DNA of 64,000 nt, taken from positions 7,998,001-8,062,000 of the forward strand of contig CANTUV010000014.1 of NCBI GenBank assembly GCA_947685225.1, in the 5' to 3' direction. The DNA comes from Garcia nutans. Taxonomy: Eukaryota; Streptophyta; Magnoliopsida; Malpighiales; Euphorbiaceae. The notes below the pieces were generated by a model that was not told the origin of the DNA, did no database searches, and saw only the letters and a list, made by a program, of their open reading frames with translations. This document shows, piece by piece, positions 1-11,038 of this stretch. Position 1 is the first letter of the stretch. Each line of letters opens with the position of its first letter. A program made the translations under genes and the position numbers.

Positions 1-732
1 ACTTATGATGCTGGACCTTCTTATCCTTCAAGAGTTTAGCAAACTCTTCTTGAAAATGTGTTCCATTATCAGTGATAATCTCAAATGGCGTTCCGTACTG
101 ACAAAGGATGTTGGTTCGGACAAACCGTGCTGCCTTTTTGGCGTCTAATTCTGCATAGGAAGCTGCTCCAACCCACTTTGTGAAGTAATCCACTGCTACT
201 AAGATAAACTGATGTCCATTCGAGGCTTTTGGATGTATTTTGCCAATTATATATATTCCCCAAGTAGCGAAGGGCCATGGAGAAGTGATTGGATTCAGGG
301 CAACGGGAGGTTGCTTCTGCAGCTTAGCAAATATCTGACACTGATGGCATTCTTGCACAAATGTCACACAGTCTGTATTCATGGTGGACCAATAATATCC
401 TAGATTGGCTATTTTTGGAGCCAAGGCGATCCCATACATATGCTGTCCTGATTCGCCACCATGTACCATTTCCATTATCCACTTAGCCTCTGCTTCATTC
501 ACACACCTTAGGTGCATTCCATTCCAACTTCTTTTATAAAGGATATCTCCGTTAAGAATGTAACCCATGGCTAGCTACCTTATTTCCCTCTGATCAACCT
601 TTGATGATCCCTCCGGATAACTTCCATCCTTGAGATAACTCATAATATCCCAAAACCATGGCTTACCATCGGCCAAGTACATTATATGGGCGGGATGTTT
701 CTGAAGCTGAACTTTCAATGGATGAATGGCTT
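1..732 (-). pseudogene. integrase of the Tat element (partial)
   Basis: Minus-strand reading gives the zinc-binding region (HGGESGQH, then ECHQCQ) followed by the rve core from about position 285 down to the edge. The third of the core that normally reads WGID reads WGIY near position 258: the first catalytic Asp codon GAT has become TAT. The second Asp (ITDNGTHF) is present; the Glu lies outside the window. A TAG stop interrupts the frame near 571-573, before the zinc-binding part. Integrase would insert the element cDNA into the host chromosome; this copy should be inactive in catalysis even without the stop. The C-terminus is cut by the window edge. Confidence 0.85.
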
Positions 733-1748
733 CCCCCCCCCCCCCCCCCCCCCTTAATATTGACCATGGAAGCTAAAGTAGCCAGGGCATCAGCAAACTG
801 ATTCTTTGCTCTTGGGAGATATTCGAAGGACAGATCATCGAATTGTTGTGCCAAATGATCAAGGCGTTGTAGGTAAGGAACCAAACACTCTTCTCTTATC
901 TTCCATTTCCTTAAAGCTTGTGATACTATTAAAATAGAATCACCATAGACCTTTAGGTTCTTAATCCCTAATTCCAGGGCGGCTTCAAGCCCATTGATGC
1001 AAGCTTCATATTCTGCTTCATTGTTTGTGCAGCTAAAGTCAAGTTTAACTGCAAATGGAATGTATTCTCCACAAGGAGTTTTGAACACAACCCCGATTCC
1101 ATTTCCATGATAATTGGATGCCCCATCAAAGTACATCTCCCAAACACTCCTTTCCACATTCAAGAGGTCTTCGTCAAGGAAATTCATTTCTCGCATCTTG
1201 TCTTTTACGGGCAATTCTGCTAACTGGTCAGCTATTGCCCCACCTTTCACAGCTTTCCTTTGAATGAATTTTAGGTCAAAGGCTGCCAATGTTGACACCC
1301 ACTTTGCCATTTTGCTGTCCAAAACAGGCCTCTCCATAAGGAATTTCAAGGGACTCTGTTCTGCGATGACATAAGCAGTGTAAAAAGACAAGTAGTGTTG
1401 TAACTTTGTGCAAGCCCAATACAACACTAAACACAACTTCTCAATCTTGTTATACTTTAACTCATAGTCCAACATCCTTTTGCTGAGGTAGTAAATTGCA
1501 TTTTCCACCTTTGTACCTTCGGTCTCTTGAGCTAGCATTGCCCCCATGGCTTCATCTGTTACAGACAAATACAAGAGCAGAGGTTTTCCCATTCTGGGAG
1601 GTTGCAGAATTGGCAGACTTAACAAGTATTCTTTGATCTTGTCAAAGGCCTTCTGGCAGTCTTCATTCCATTCTTGTGAAGTACCTTTCCTTAGTAGCTT
1701 AAAGATGGGACCACAAGTCTCTGCCAACTGCGATATGAATCGACTGAT
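663..1748 (-). pseudogene. RNase H plus archaeal-type RNase H of the Tat element
   Basis: An open 354-codon stretch (663-1727). Residues about 18-175 are the RT-linked RNase H of gypsy elements (LLYLSVTDEAMGAML near 51-65, then KMAKWVSTLAAFDL near 139-151). Residues about 195-325 are a second RNase H with its D-E-D-D set visible: YFDGAS (D201), NEAEYEA (E237), VYGDS (D263) and FADAL (D313). The second domain defines the Tat/Ogre lineage. The frame then enters seven Gly codons made by a run of 21 C on the plus strand (733-753). The reading beyond it is out of frame with the integrase. A TAG near 1749 separates it from the reverse transcriptase. Confidence 0.85.
733..753. repeat. poly-C (plus) / poly-G (minus) run of 21
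   Basis: A 21-base homopolymer of C on the plus strand inside the pol coding region, between the second RNase H and integrase. Encoded as Gly on the minus strand. Good pol reading resumes after it in another frame (AIHPLKVQLQKHPAH). Confidence 0.95.
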
Positions 1749-1751
1749 ATA

Positions 1752-3622
1752 CTATAATCTACCTAGCAAACCTCGAATCTCCTTTTCTGTTTTTGGTGGA
1801 GGCATTTCCAGAATAGCCTTTGACTTTGCTGGATCAATTTCTATTCCTTTCTTGCTGACCAAATATCCCAAAAATAAGCCTGATGTTGCAACAAAGAGGC
1901 ACTTTGCAGGATTAAGCTTCAAATTGTACTTGCGAAGTCTAAGGAAAAACTTCTCAAGTGCTTCAACGTGCTCTTCTGGAGATTTTGATTTGAAAATCAT
2001 ATCGTCAACATACACTTCTACTTCTTTGTGAATCATGTCATGAAAGATTGTTGTCGCCATCCTTTGGTAGGTAGCCCCTGCATTTATCAATCCAAAAGGC
2101 ATAACCCTGTAGCAGAAAGTGCCCTATTCTGTAATGAAAGTTGTCTTCTCTTTGTCTGGTGGGTGCACCATGATCTGATTGTACCCAACTGCAAGGTCAG
2201 TCATGGAAACCATCATATGCCCAGCCATCCTATCTATTAGCAAATCATCCTTGGGACAAGCCTTATTCAAATCTCTGTAGTCAACACACATCCTGACCTT
2301 TCCGTCTTTCTTCGGGACTGGCACAATGTTTGCTAACCAGGAAGGGTAGACAATTGGTTCTATGAACTTATTATCCAGTTGCTTAGCAATCTCTTCTTTA
2401 ATTTTCAAAGACCATTCTGGCTTCATTCTTCTCAACTTCTGCTTAACCGGCTTTGCATCTGGGTATAGCGGAATCTTATGAACTGCTATGGCTGGGTCTA
2501 TTCCAGTGACATCACTTGTCTTCCACATAAAGCAGTCGGCATACTTTCTGATGCACTCAACAACCTGTTCTTTATTCACACAATCATATGCAATGTATGT
2601 ATATTCATTTTCTTTGCCAATTATTATCTTTTCATTTATTTCTTTTATTTCATTTATTTCATTTTTGCTAGATAATACTTGGAAAGCAAAAAACACAGGG
2701 TAACCAAGAATTTGAACAGTTTTATTGATAATGGCTGAGTCATTCTCCAAGGTTACATTAAATTTGACATTAGGGTTCTCTAAATCTGAAGCTATAGAAG
2801 ACTCAGAACTAGACTCTGACTCGGTGTTTGACTCAGAATTTGACTCAGTACAAGACTCAGGTTCAGGGTGTGACACAGGACTAGGTTTGACTATAACAGC
2901 TTGTCCCTCCTCAGCGTACCAGTTTGTCAGCGGTCCATCTGTTGTCTTGATCAGCTTCATGAAGTCCCTTTTGTCTTCGAAATTGATTATCATAGCAACC
3001 TCATCAAAGAGACTAGGCTGCATGAAATCTTCCACTTGTGGGTCAGTTATAGGTTCTGGCTCTTCTTCCTTTATGGCCAAAACATCAGTGAACATCTCAA
3101 AACCCGGTAGCTTCTTTCCAGTCTTGGGAGAATAGAATGGCTCCTGGAAACCATAGTAAGGAACTGCTTTTCCAGGCTTGCAGAAGTGACCGTTCAGAGT
3201 TCTAAAGTAAGGGCGCATTTTGAGGCTTTTTGCCCACCAAGTCTTCTTTTTCTTCTTCCCATGCTCAAACTCTTCTATCTCCTCGTCTGTGGGTTTGTAC
3301 CCCAAGCCAAAAGTTCCCTTATTCTCAGGTTCTTCCCATGGCCGCACTATGGATGATTTCCTCCCATACCTTATCATTTCCATTCCGGGTAGTAGACCTA
3401 CCCTTAGCATCATTCCTACAAGACAATTGACTTGGACCTCCCCAAAGTCATATAGAATGAATGGCCCTTTGGGCCTTTCTCCTTCAATGCATTGAACAGT
3501 GTCATAATGGAACCCAGTCAATGCCATAGCAGTTTCACCAGGAACAACCTCAAAGAGGGACTGATCCGTGGTTTTCTTGTTGATTTCACTTGTGTCTCCT
3601 TTGATAGTGATGATTTTTCCTT
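1752..3622 (-). pseudogene. reverse transcriptase of the Tat element
   Basis: Copies element RNA into cDNA. From about 3622 downward the frame reads a protease-RT spacer rich in acidic and Ser residues, then RT proper: VPVPKKDGKVRMCVDYRDLN, then GYNQIMVHP. After a TAG at 2122-2124 it continues with MPFGLINAGATYQR and the catalytic box VYVDDM near 2010. The stretch after NKACPKDD is shorter than the family norm: the usual FPLPHID segment seems deleted. Stops at 2122 and 1749 break the frame. The YVDD box itself is intact. RT calls are secure; the exact start of the domain is approximate. Confidence 0.88.
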
Positions 3623-4156
3623 CTAAAGGGAACTTAAGTTTTTGATGTAATGAAGAAGGGACAGCATTATTCTGATGAATCCACGGCCTTCCAAGGAGGA
3701 GATTAAAGCTCGTGGTACATCAATGACTTGGAACGGCACTCCCATTTTTACCAGTCCAATAGCAACTTCCAGAGTAGCAACACCCAAAATTTCTCTTCGA
3801 GTGTTATCATATGCTTTAACAATTTGATCAGAAGGTGTAAGATCTGTAGCCTCCAATCCCAGACAGCTTACTACTTTCAAAGGACATACATTTAAGGCTG
3901 ACCCATTATCAACGAGAACCATGGGCACAGTCTTTCCCCTAGTTTGTAAGGTGATGTATAGAGCATCATTATGTTTCCTGCCATCTTCTGGTAGGTCTAC
4001 ATCGAAAAACTGGATACTCAATGCCTTGGTTGATTGGGTCAAAGTGGCCACCAAAGCTTCTGGGCTTGTGTCTACTGATGTATCGAGTTGACTCAAAGCT
4101 TTGCTGGGAGCCTGACGGTGTGGGAATGAGGAAGCAAGGAGCTCCCAAATTGACAC
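3623..4156 (-). pseudogene. retropepsin-type aspartic protease of the Tat element
   Basis: The 177-codon frame contains MVLVDNGSALNVCP near residues 79-92. This is the active-site loop of Tat/Ogre proteases, where DNGS replaces the usual DTGS. A later segment (FQVIDVPRA, then reading through GRPWIHQ in another frame) shows a single-base frameshift near 3702. Downstream residues read correctly only in the next frame, which then runs unbroken into the RT spacer. A TAA at 4160-4162 separates it from gag. The role would be processing of the element's Gag-Pol polyprotein. Confidence 0.8.
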
Positions 4157-4162
4157 CTTAGC

Positions 4163-5806
4163 TTAAGTTTGTTTAAGCTGAGCAAGGACAAGGTCTTCCT
4201 TTGGTTCTGGCGCCTTCTTATAGGGGTGACTTGGAGTTTTAGGGGCTTCCCCCAAGTCGAGTGGCTGATATTGCCTTCCGCTTCTTGTCAAAGCATCGAC
4301 CTCTTCAGCGAGGTCATTCAGATCCAGCACACATACTTCATTCATCTCCAAGAGAAGTTTGAAAGGATCAAACAGCTCTTCTTCCACAGTGATGGCGTGG
4401 ATGGAATGATTGGGCAAAGGGTTAGTATTAATGTTTGGTTGGCTCTTGAGAGGAATGATGTCACCACTATCCACCAGATCCTGGACGCGGTTTTTCAGAG
4501 TCCAGCAAGCATCTGTTCTATGCTCATTTCCTTGGTGGTATTCACAATACTCATTGACCCTATAATTGGAGGGTAATGGGTTTGGAGGAGGCCTTGGGTC
4601 CAAAGGCTTCAAGTACTTTCCTTCCACAGCCTTTTTAAACACCAGATGAAGGGGCATCCTAAGGTCTATATATTGCCTTCTTGGCTGATTTCTCTGCCCA
4701 AGATTGCCCACACGTAAAGGATTCGCAGGGGCAATATTGGCCACTTCATTGACCTTGCTTGAGGAAGCGGCTTGGCCTTGTTTCTTGTACTTCGAAGTAG
4801 CTCCCTCATCTACTATCTTACCCAATTGTATCAAATCTTCTACCTTAGTTGCAGTCGCAATGAGCGATTTGAAAGTAGGCAGGTATTGAGTTTGCAGCTG
4901 AGCTTGATATGTAGGCCTTAAATTCTTGATTATGATATCAATTTACTCCTATTCTGAACAGTGATTGATCATTTGGGCGGCCTTTGCCCTCCACCTCGTA
5001 AGGAACGAGGAGAAGGGTTCATTGTTGTTCTGCTTGGTAGTCTCAAGCTCCCTTCTAGTGACATCCACCTCAATATTGTAGTGGTATTGAGTGTTAAATG
5101 CATTGCAGATGTCTTCCCAGGTCTTGATCTTGGCACGATCCAGGCTTACAAACCATTTAAGGGCAGCACTAGTCAAGGATTGTTGGAATAGTTGAGCAAA
5201 GAGCTCATCATTTAAACCCCAAGGGCTTAAGGCCCCCACATACATCTTCAGGTGGGTTTTAGGGCAAGTAGTCCCATCAAATCTGTCCATCCTCGGCATC
5301 TTGAATTTTGGAGGCAATCTAGCTTGGGGAAACAAAGATAAGGAATCCATGTCTACCACCTCTTTATGAGTTTTCATGGCAGTGATTGACCTTTCAAGCA
5401 ATTCAAGTTTTTTTTTCAGTTCATCAGTTTCAGTAGCATTCTTAGAGAGTGGATCCTCCAAATTGATGACAGGGGTATTACCCTGAGCAGTCGTGGGGGT
5501 ACTAGTTTGCCCCACAGTAGGTTCTTTCCCTAAATTTCTAGGAGTAGTGGCCATCTTTGGTGCCCCTCCCAATTCGGCCAAGATGGCTACCCTTTGGGCA
5601 GTCAAAGCTTCATCAATTCTTTCTTGCATCCTAGCTTCAATCTCCCTAACCTGTCCATCTAGCAAGGCCTTAATCTGTTCAATGGTAGCCATTTCAGCAA
5701 TTGGGGTAGTTGGTGAAGTTGGGGTAGTAGAACTTGTGGGTGATTGCACAATTGGAGTTGGTGTAGCTTGTGTAGGTGAAGGCACACGGATAGTGGATAC
5801 CTGCAA
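4163..5806 (-). pseudogene. gag (capsid) of the Tat element
   Basis: 5' half (4949-5806): a Pro/Thr/Ser-rich N-terminus, a helix around MATIEQIKALLDGQVREIEA, then the retrotransposon gag core with FKMPRMDRFDGTTCPKTHL and ALKWFVSLDRAKIKTWEDI. Two in-frame stops lie near 4940-4949. 3' half (4163-4834 in the same sense): VNEYCEYHQGNEHRTDACW, a degenerate zinc-knuckle-like motif typical of Tat gag. No ATG opens the first frame; the leftmost start codon there is TTG, so the true start is uncertain. Gag packages element RNA. Confidence 0.82.
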
Positions 5807-6510
5807 AGGTTAAGGGTAAAGAATTAGGGTAGTGTGTAGGGTAGGAAGGCTCTTGGTCCACTTGTATATATCAAAAGGTTTTCCCCAAAACAATGTTGTT
5901 ATGTTGCATGAATGCACCTCATCACATCATAATTCATTTTAATGGAATGTGGCACTATCATTGGGTACATACAACCTAAGGAAGGGTTCTATTGTTGAAT
6001 GAAAGTAGAGAATGGGCTTATAATAGGGACCCTTGAACCTCGAGTAAGATATACCTACCACATGTGAAACAAGGAGTTTCACGTGGGTCAAAGTGTATGA
6101 TATACTCGTGGGCCATTCCAAAAGGATTGGAATGGTTTGCGATAACAGGGAGGACGCTTTGGCTGTCCACCTGCATAATTAAGGAGACCTGCCGGTCAGC
6201 GCTACTTGCTATCCAGACTCAGAACTTTGAACAGAAAGAGAAGAAATTCATTTGAAAACAATTTTTATGCAATGGGAGAAAAGGATTCCCCCATATAATG
6301 CAAGAGAAAAAGATTCTCTAAATGACAAAACAAATGCACAATTAATCAAACAAGGGATCCATCAAAGGAACAAAGATTCCCTTTTGTCAATCTTCAATTC
6401 CAATATCCTTAAAGAAAGGATAAACATTGCTAAAGTACCCTACAAAACAAATAAAAGTACTCTAAAGAAGGGCAAGTTAGTCAAATAAGAAATTGTAGTC
6501 TACTAGGAAC
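5807..6510 (-). other. untranslated leader of the Tat element
   Basis: This lies between the primer site and gag. No open frame resembling a known protein is seen on either strand. Ogre elements carry an extra ORF here; none is recognised in this copy. Confidence 0.6.
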
Positions 6511-6528
6511 TCCCCAGTGGAGTCGCCA
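6511..6528 (-). other. primer binding site of the Tat element
   Basis: The minus strand reads TGGCGACTCCACTGGGGA three bases inside the LTR end. The same site with one change occurs at 23869-23886. From memory this matches the tRNA-Arg type primer used by Ogre/Tat elements; the tRNA identity is not verified here. Confidence 0.8.
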
Positions 6529-6531
6529 GAT

Positions 6532-7453
6532 TGAAAACCTCTAATTCCACCAAAAAAGGATTTGGATGAACATTCACTTGTTGTTGGGAGTCGCCACTCA
6601 GTTTTTTTTTGTTCAAAGGGTAAAACTAAGAAAACCCTTGTTTGACTCCAATAATGCATTCAATGTAAAGGTTTCTAATCTACGAACCCAAGGAGGATTC
6701 GGAGACTATGTCATGCATTTGATTAACTTGCAAAAAAGAAACAAACCTTGCTTAGGATTTTCCCACTTTGAAGCTCCAGATCTTGTTTTCTTGGACCTTG
6801 GATTATGATTCTTGATTTCTACTTTCTTGATATGATTTGAGTTGATTCCTGCAGCACAAGGTTAGATTTATGAAAAGAAGAGTAGAAGAGAAGCGCCTAA
6901 GCGTATAGGAAAATAGGGAGTTCGTCAACACGAAGTCCGGGCCCTTTTTGATTTTTCTGGGGGCTATTTATAGTGAAAATCGGACCAAATTCGGACCTGG
7001 ACGGCGGTTGAACCGCCGTGGACGACGATTGACTTGCCAAAAGAGGGAAAAAAGGGCGACGGTTGAAACCCTACACGGTGATCGAACCGCTGTGCACGGC
7101 AGTTGGACTTCCAAAAGGGAAACTCGGTGGCTGAAACCCTACACGACGGTTGAACTGCTGCATGCGGCGGTTGGACCGCTGGTCACGGCGGTTGGACCGC
7201 TGCATGCGGCGGTTCGGCCTCCAAAAAAAAAACAAATCAACTAGCACGATTTTCTCACAAACTGATTTTTCGGGAGCTACGGACCTCCAAAAAATATTCC
7301 GAGACCATTTCTACGATCCATATGTCGTTCCGGACATTTCAAGTACCATATCGATATATCTCCGGTGAACTTTTCCAAAGTCACCCAGTCTGAGTCGGCA
7401 TTTTACGGTCTGGAGAAATCAGCTTTCCAAGCCTCAAAATTCGAGTATTCACA
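6532..7453 (-). repeat. 5' LTR of the Tat element
   Basis: 922 bp with TG...CA ends: the minus strand starts TGTGAATACTCG and ends GGTTTTCA. The inner end lies next to the primer site. The outer end abruptly joins Athila-type gag coding sequence. It contains short GC-rich repeats around 7000-7220 built on variants of ACGGCGGTTGGACCGC, in contrast to the AT-rich surroundings. Confidence 0.8.
6964..6972 (-). promoter_or_regulatory. TATA box of the Tat LTR
   Basis: The minus strand reads TATAAATAG, followed by a C-rich stretch. It lies in the middle of the LTR, as expected for the U3/R border, with transcription toward gag. Confidence 0.65.
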
Positions 7454-8545
7454 GGAGGTTGATATGGTACCTTCTGGTTATTTTGACTACCCCCATGACA
7501 TATTTGGGTGACTCCTCCATATGGGATTGTATGCATTTCCTTGAGGAAAATTAGGGGTTGCCCAAAAATTGAACTTACTCTATGATTCAACAATTTGTTA
7601 TATCATGATTTCCTCCACATCCTTCACATATTAAGGAAGATTCTAGATTGACTTGATCTAGTTTCTTGGCTATTACATCAATCTTAGCAACAAGCAAAGA
7701 AAAATTTTCGTTTTCATGAATACCAACTATTCTTTTTGGATTATTCCTTTATGATCATCAGTGATAATTATTTGATGTTATATCTTCAATTAATTCAAGC
7801 ACATCTAAAGGAATTTTATTTATAATAACATCACCGGCTATTGAATCAATTGTACTCTTGATTAAAGGGTTTAGACCATTGTAAAAAGTTTGTATTAAAA
7901 GCCAATCTAGTACTCTATGATGGGGACATCTTCAATAAAGATCTTTGAATCATTCCCATGCTTCATATAGAGTTTCTCCATCGGATTAAATGAAACTGGT
8001 AACATCATTTCTTAGTTTAGCAGTTTTTGAGGGTGGAAAGTATTTTGCCAAGAAAGTTGAAGCTAATTGATCCCATGTAGTGAATGTGCCCTATGTTTAT
8101 TGGAGTAGCCACCTTTTGGCCTTGTCTTTCAATTAAACTAAAAAAATGAAAATGCCATTAATTCTGAATGCATCATACATTTCTAAGAAGGTGGTAATGT
8201 GTGCATAAGCATCTTCATTATCCAAGCCTAGAAAAGTTGATTGTTAGATTATATTGATGAGTGAAGGCTCAATCTTAAAATGTTTGCTTGAACTAATGAT
8301 CTTATTATGCTTGACCCAATTTTTGCGGTGGGCAAAGCATAATCTTTCAGAGTTCTTGGTTGAGGTTCTCGCATGATTTCTTCTTCTTTGTCCTCTTCCA
8401 ATGAAAATTTTTCTTCTTCTTGAATGTTTTCAGCTGAAGATCCTTTTCCTCTTTGCCTTTCTCTTCTCACCTTGTTTTGCTTTCTACAAAATTTTTCACT
8501 TTCAAGATTATATGGTATAAGTTGAGTGTTGTGATTATTGTGCAT
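7454..8545 (-). pseudogene. gag of the Athila-like element
   Basis: Minus-strand frames read, in order: a basic and Glu-rich N-terminus (8249-8545, LKDYALPT and IIRSLVQAN), then AYAHITTFLEM, TTWDQLASTFLAKYF, TAKLRNDVTSF, SDGETLYEAWE, LDWLLIQTFYNGL, a CEGCGGNH zinc knuckle, and a Gln/Asn/Pro-rich tail (NNQKVPYQPPV) that stops at the Tat LTR. These blocks follow the standard order of Athila-type Gag. Stops and frame changes occur throughout, so it is non-coding today. Confidence 0.8.
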
Positions 8546-8654
8546 GTATCTTTAAAATTTTCAGGGATAAGAAAAAGGAAAGACTTAAACTAAAAATAAA
8601 AATTCAAAGCAATAACAATTTAATATTACTAACATTAGAATAGTTTCCTTTCTA

Positions 8655-8667
8655 GACAATGGCGCCA
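8655..8667 (-). other. primer binding site of the Athila-like element
   Basis: The minus strand reads TGGCGCCATTGTC, six bases from the LTR end. TGGCGCC starts are usual for Athila/Tat-type primer sites. Confidence 0.65.
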
Positions 8668-8673
8668 GAAACT

Positions 8674-9545
8674 TGTTAGCAGCCTATTTACCTTATTGCC
8701 TTAGACTCCAAGTGCACAGGTTGTTCACAAGTAATATAATGATAAGTAGAGTATCATTCCCACAAGGAAGGTAATTCTAAATTTCAAACAATTAAACTTA
8801 CTATTATTTGGATGAAAGAAATTGATTGAGAATTAAGGAATAAACTAATTATAAACGAAATGCGTAAGTTTAAATTCAATGACGATTAACTTAGAGAAGG
8901 CCACACTAATTAATTTACTATAGATTTTCTAAAGTATTGATTTAATTTAAGTCTTTTCTTGATTAATGGTTAGATTTTTCTAATTTAAGTTTTATTTCAG
9001 TACTAGAACTAATATTGAATTTAATCTTACATCTACTCTCATAATCATAAGAAATTAAATCAATTTATTAGGCTTTATGAAATACTTTTATCTACCTCTT
9101 AAGTATTTACCTTATCTCTAAGTGAAAACTTAACTTAAAATTGTTACCTCCTCAAACTAATGTTGTGCTTTCACTCTAATCGTGGCTTCTGGAATGTCAC
9201 GGCCGTGGGTTTACAAATGATTCTAGAACTTCACCTTCTTTTGTTTTCTTCATTAGGCAATAGCATTTTCATTCCCACGAGAGTGGCTTTTGGGATGTCA
9301 CGGTCGTGGGTTTCATTTCTCTTATGGGTTCTTTTTCTTCTCATTTTGGCATATTAAATTCAAATTCCAAGGTCATGGGTTTCAATAGCCACATGCATTC
9401 ATTTTTATATGACTTTTAATTAGAATCTTGTTTCTTAATCTTCCATGCTAGAATGAGGGGAATTCTAACTTTGATCAAAGAAAATTCATCAAACTCAATT
9501 GAAAATGATTAAAAATAAGGTTAGAATAACCCTAAATATTAGTCA
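8674..9545 (-). repeat. LTR of the Athila-like element
   Basis: On the plus strand it starts TGTTAGCAGCC next to the primer site. The far end is placed at AATATTAGTCA (TG on the minus strand), giving 872 bp; this end is a proposal, not proven. Near 9180-9380 a motif like GTCACGGCCGTGGGTTT recurs three times with changes. Confidence 0.5.
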
Positions 9546-10336
9546 AGATTCCATTCTATCAATAAGACCATTGAAATATGTAATATAAAGAAGTCAACAA
9601 CTATAATATCAATAATCAAGTTAGGGTATAATTAGCATAGATTTTACATTATATTAGGGTATAATTAGCATAGATTTTACATTATAATAAAATTAACCAA
9701 TTTCTTTATTATGATTTAAATAAAGCATTGAAATATATAATGTAAAGAAATCAACAAATGTAATGCGAGTAATCAAGTTATGATATAATTAGTATAAAAA
9801 TTATATGTTATATTGCATATAATGAGATTAACCAATGTCTTTCAAGTATATAAAAGTAAATGTATTGGTAAACAAGATTGCTTTCTTTCGAAAGGTCACG
9901 TGTTCAAAAATGGCCTTTGTCCATTTTTCATTGTTTTTTCTCATTTATGTCCATAATAATAAAACTACGTTATTTCAATATTTACTTATAAAATCCTATT
10001 AGCTTCTCATCTTCTCCATTCTTTTCATCAACCGCCGCCCACTTTTCCTTTCACTTCTTTCTTCTTTTCTTTTTTTGGGATGTCTTTTCACTTCTTTCTT
10101 CTTCCACTTTATTTTCAACAACAACTCGCTCTCCTATGTTTTAATACTTCTTTTCTATTATTAAATCTTATTATTAATATTATGAAGATGAAGATGAAGA
10201 TGAAGAAGAGGTGTTATTCTAGCAAATATTTTTGCTTTTACATCAAAAATATTACAAACATTTAATGATTGTTGTCAAAACATTGGAACTAAAAATGAAT
10301 AAGCCAAAATTTTGATTTTCAAATAAAAGATAAAAA
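9546..10336. other. intergenic stretch between two retroelements
   Basis: AT-rich. It holds a perfect 33-bp tandem duplication (9621-9686), a diverged second copy of its surroundings near 9720-9835, a pyrimidine-rich stretch (10010-10110) and a short GAAGAT repeat (10184-10208). No credible gene is seen. Confidence 0.7.
9621..9686. repeat. 33-bp perfect tandem duplication
   Basis: Two identical copies (9621-9653 and 9654-9686), each beginning TTAGGGTATAATTAGCATAG. Confidence 0.95.
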
Positions 10337-10994
10337 TGTTGGGTTCTCAGTTAATAATTAATTGTGTAAATGAATGCACAATAGGAAGAAGCAAAAAATA
10401 ACCACAAGAAGAAAAGACAAGATTTAACGTGGAAAACCATCCAGTGTAGAGGGAAAAACCACGGGCCAAACTCCGAAATAAAAATTCACTAATTCAAAGA
10501 AATCAAGTACAACAAATTCTTAAGCAATCCTCACTTGACTACTTAAGATCACAAATAATAGAGAAAATATCTAAATACCTCTCTAGCAAATTTTTCACTC
10601 TTTGGATGATCACACCAAGAAACTAGAGAATAATTCTCTAATATTTATCTCACAAACTACTTGAAATCTTTTTCCTCTCTTATTTCTTCTCTCTTGTGTT
10701 TCACTTGTGTATCTTGAAGTGAATAAGATGAAGGCTATTTATAGGCCTTCAAATATGTGTGAACATATTAATTTGTGCCTAACTTATGCCTAATTTTAAC
10801 TATTACAATGGTGGCTAGAAAAATGTGTTAAATATTTTTTTCTTTTCTAAAACCTAGTCAAAATTGTAAACTCACCAAACCCATTTAATTTTAATCTAGT
10901 CAAAATTGTAAACTTACCAAACCCATTAGTTTTAATTTAGTCAAAATTGTAAACTTACCAAACCCATTAATTTCATGGGTTGGATAAATCAACA
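10337..10994 (-). repeat. 3' LTR of the copia element
   Basis: 658 bp, TG...CA. It carries three copies of a 41-42-bp unit starting TAGTCAAAATTGTAAAC at 10855, 10897 and 10938; the other LTR has two. The TATA equivalent is at 10735-10743. Confidence 0.97.
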
Positions 10995-11006
10995 ATCTCC
11001 CCCTCC
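10995..11006 (-). other. polypurine tract of the copia element
   Basis: The minus strand reads GGAGGGGGAGAT directly before the 3' LTR, the usual start of plus-strand DNA synthesis. Confidence 0.85.
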
Positions 11007-11038
11007 AACCCATGGGGAGATGTTCACACATTTATTGC

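Larger units (their letters stand above)
1..7453 (-). mobile_element. Ty3/gypsy retrotransposon, Tat lineage, 5' part
   Basis: Read on the minus strand the order is LTR (6532-7453), primer site (6511-6528), gag, protease, reverse transcriptase, RNase H, a second archaeal-type RNase H, then integrase, which runs off the left edge. PR-RT-RH-aRH-IN order with an aRH is the hallmark of the Tat/Ogre branch. The 3' part and 3' LTR lie outside the window. The coding region carries several in-frame stops and at least two frameshifts, so this copy is not autonomous. Its right end lies inside the gag of another gypsy element, so it is the younger of the two. The 5 bases beyond the LTR are GGAGG, the expected target duplication; its partner is not visible. 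Confidence 0.9.
7454..9545 (-). mobile_element. Athila-like Ty3/gypsy element, 5' remnant
   Basis: LTR (8674-9545), primer site (8655-8667) and a decayed gag, all on the minus strand. The rest of gag and pol would lie left of the Tat insertion at 7453 and is outside the window. No second LTR is visible, so the LTR's outer end is inferred from its TG/CA ends only. Confidence 0.7.

Noticed and set aside
1546..2031. 161-codon open frame on the plus strand
   Set aside because: It is the reverse shadow of the RT/RNase H coding region of the Tat element and has no motif of its own.
2725..3495. Several plus-strand frames opposite the RT spacer
   Set aside because: Antisense shadows of the acidic, Ser-rich pol spacer.
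7487..7500. CCATGACA at 7493-7500 as the outer end of the Tat LTR
   Set aside because: Minus-strand Athila gag reading continues through it up to 7454, so the LTR must end at 7453.
9895..9920. tRNA-like B-box (GGTCACGTGTTCAAA) as a SINE or tRNA gene
   Set aside because: No matching A box, no cloverleaf and no flanking duplication found.
10080..10265. 61-codon plus-strand frame after a pyrimidine-rich stretch
   Set aside because: Low-complexity hydrophobic reading, no recognised homology and no supporting splice or promoter context.
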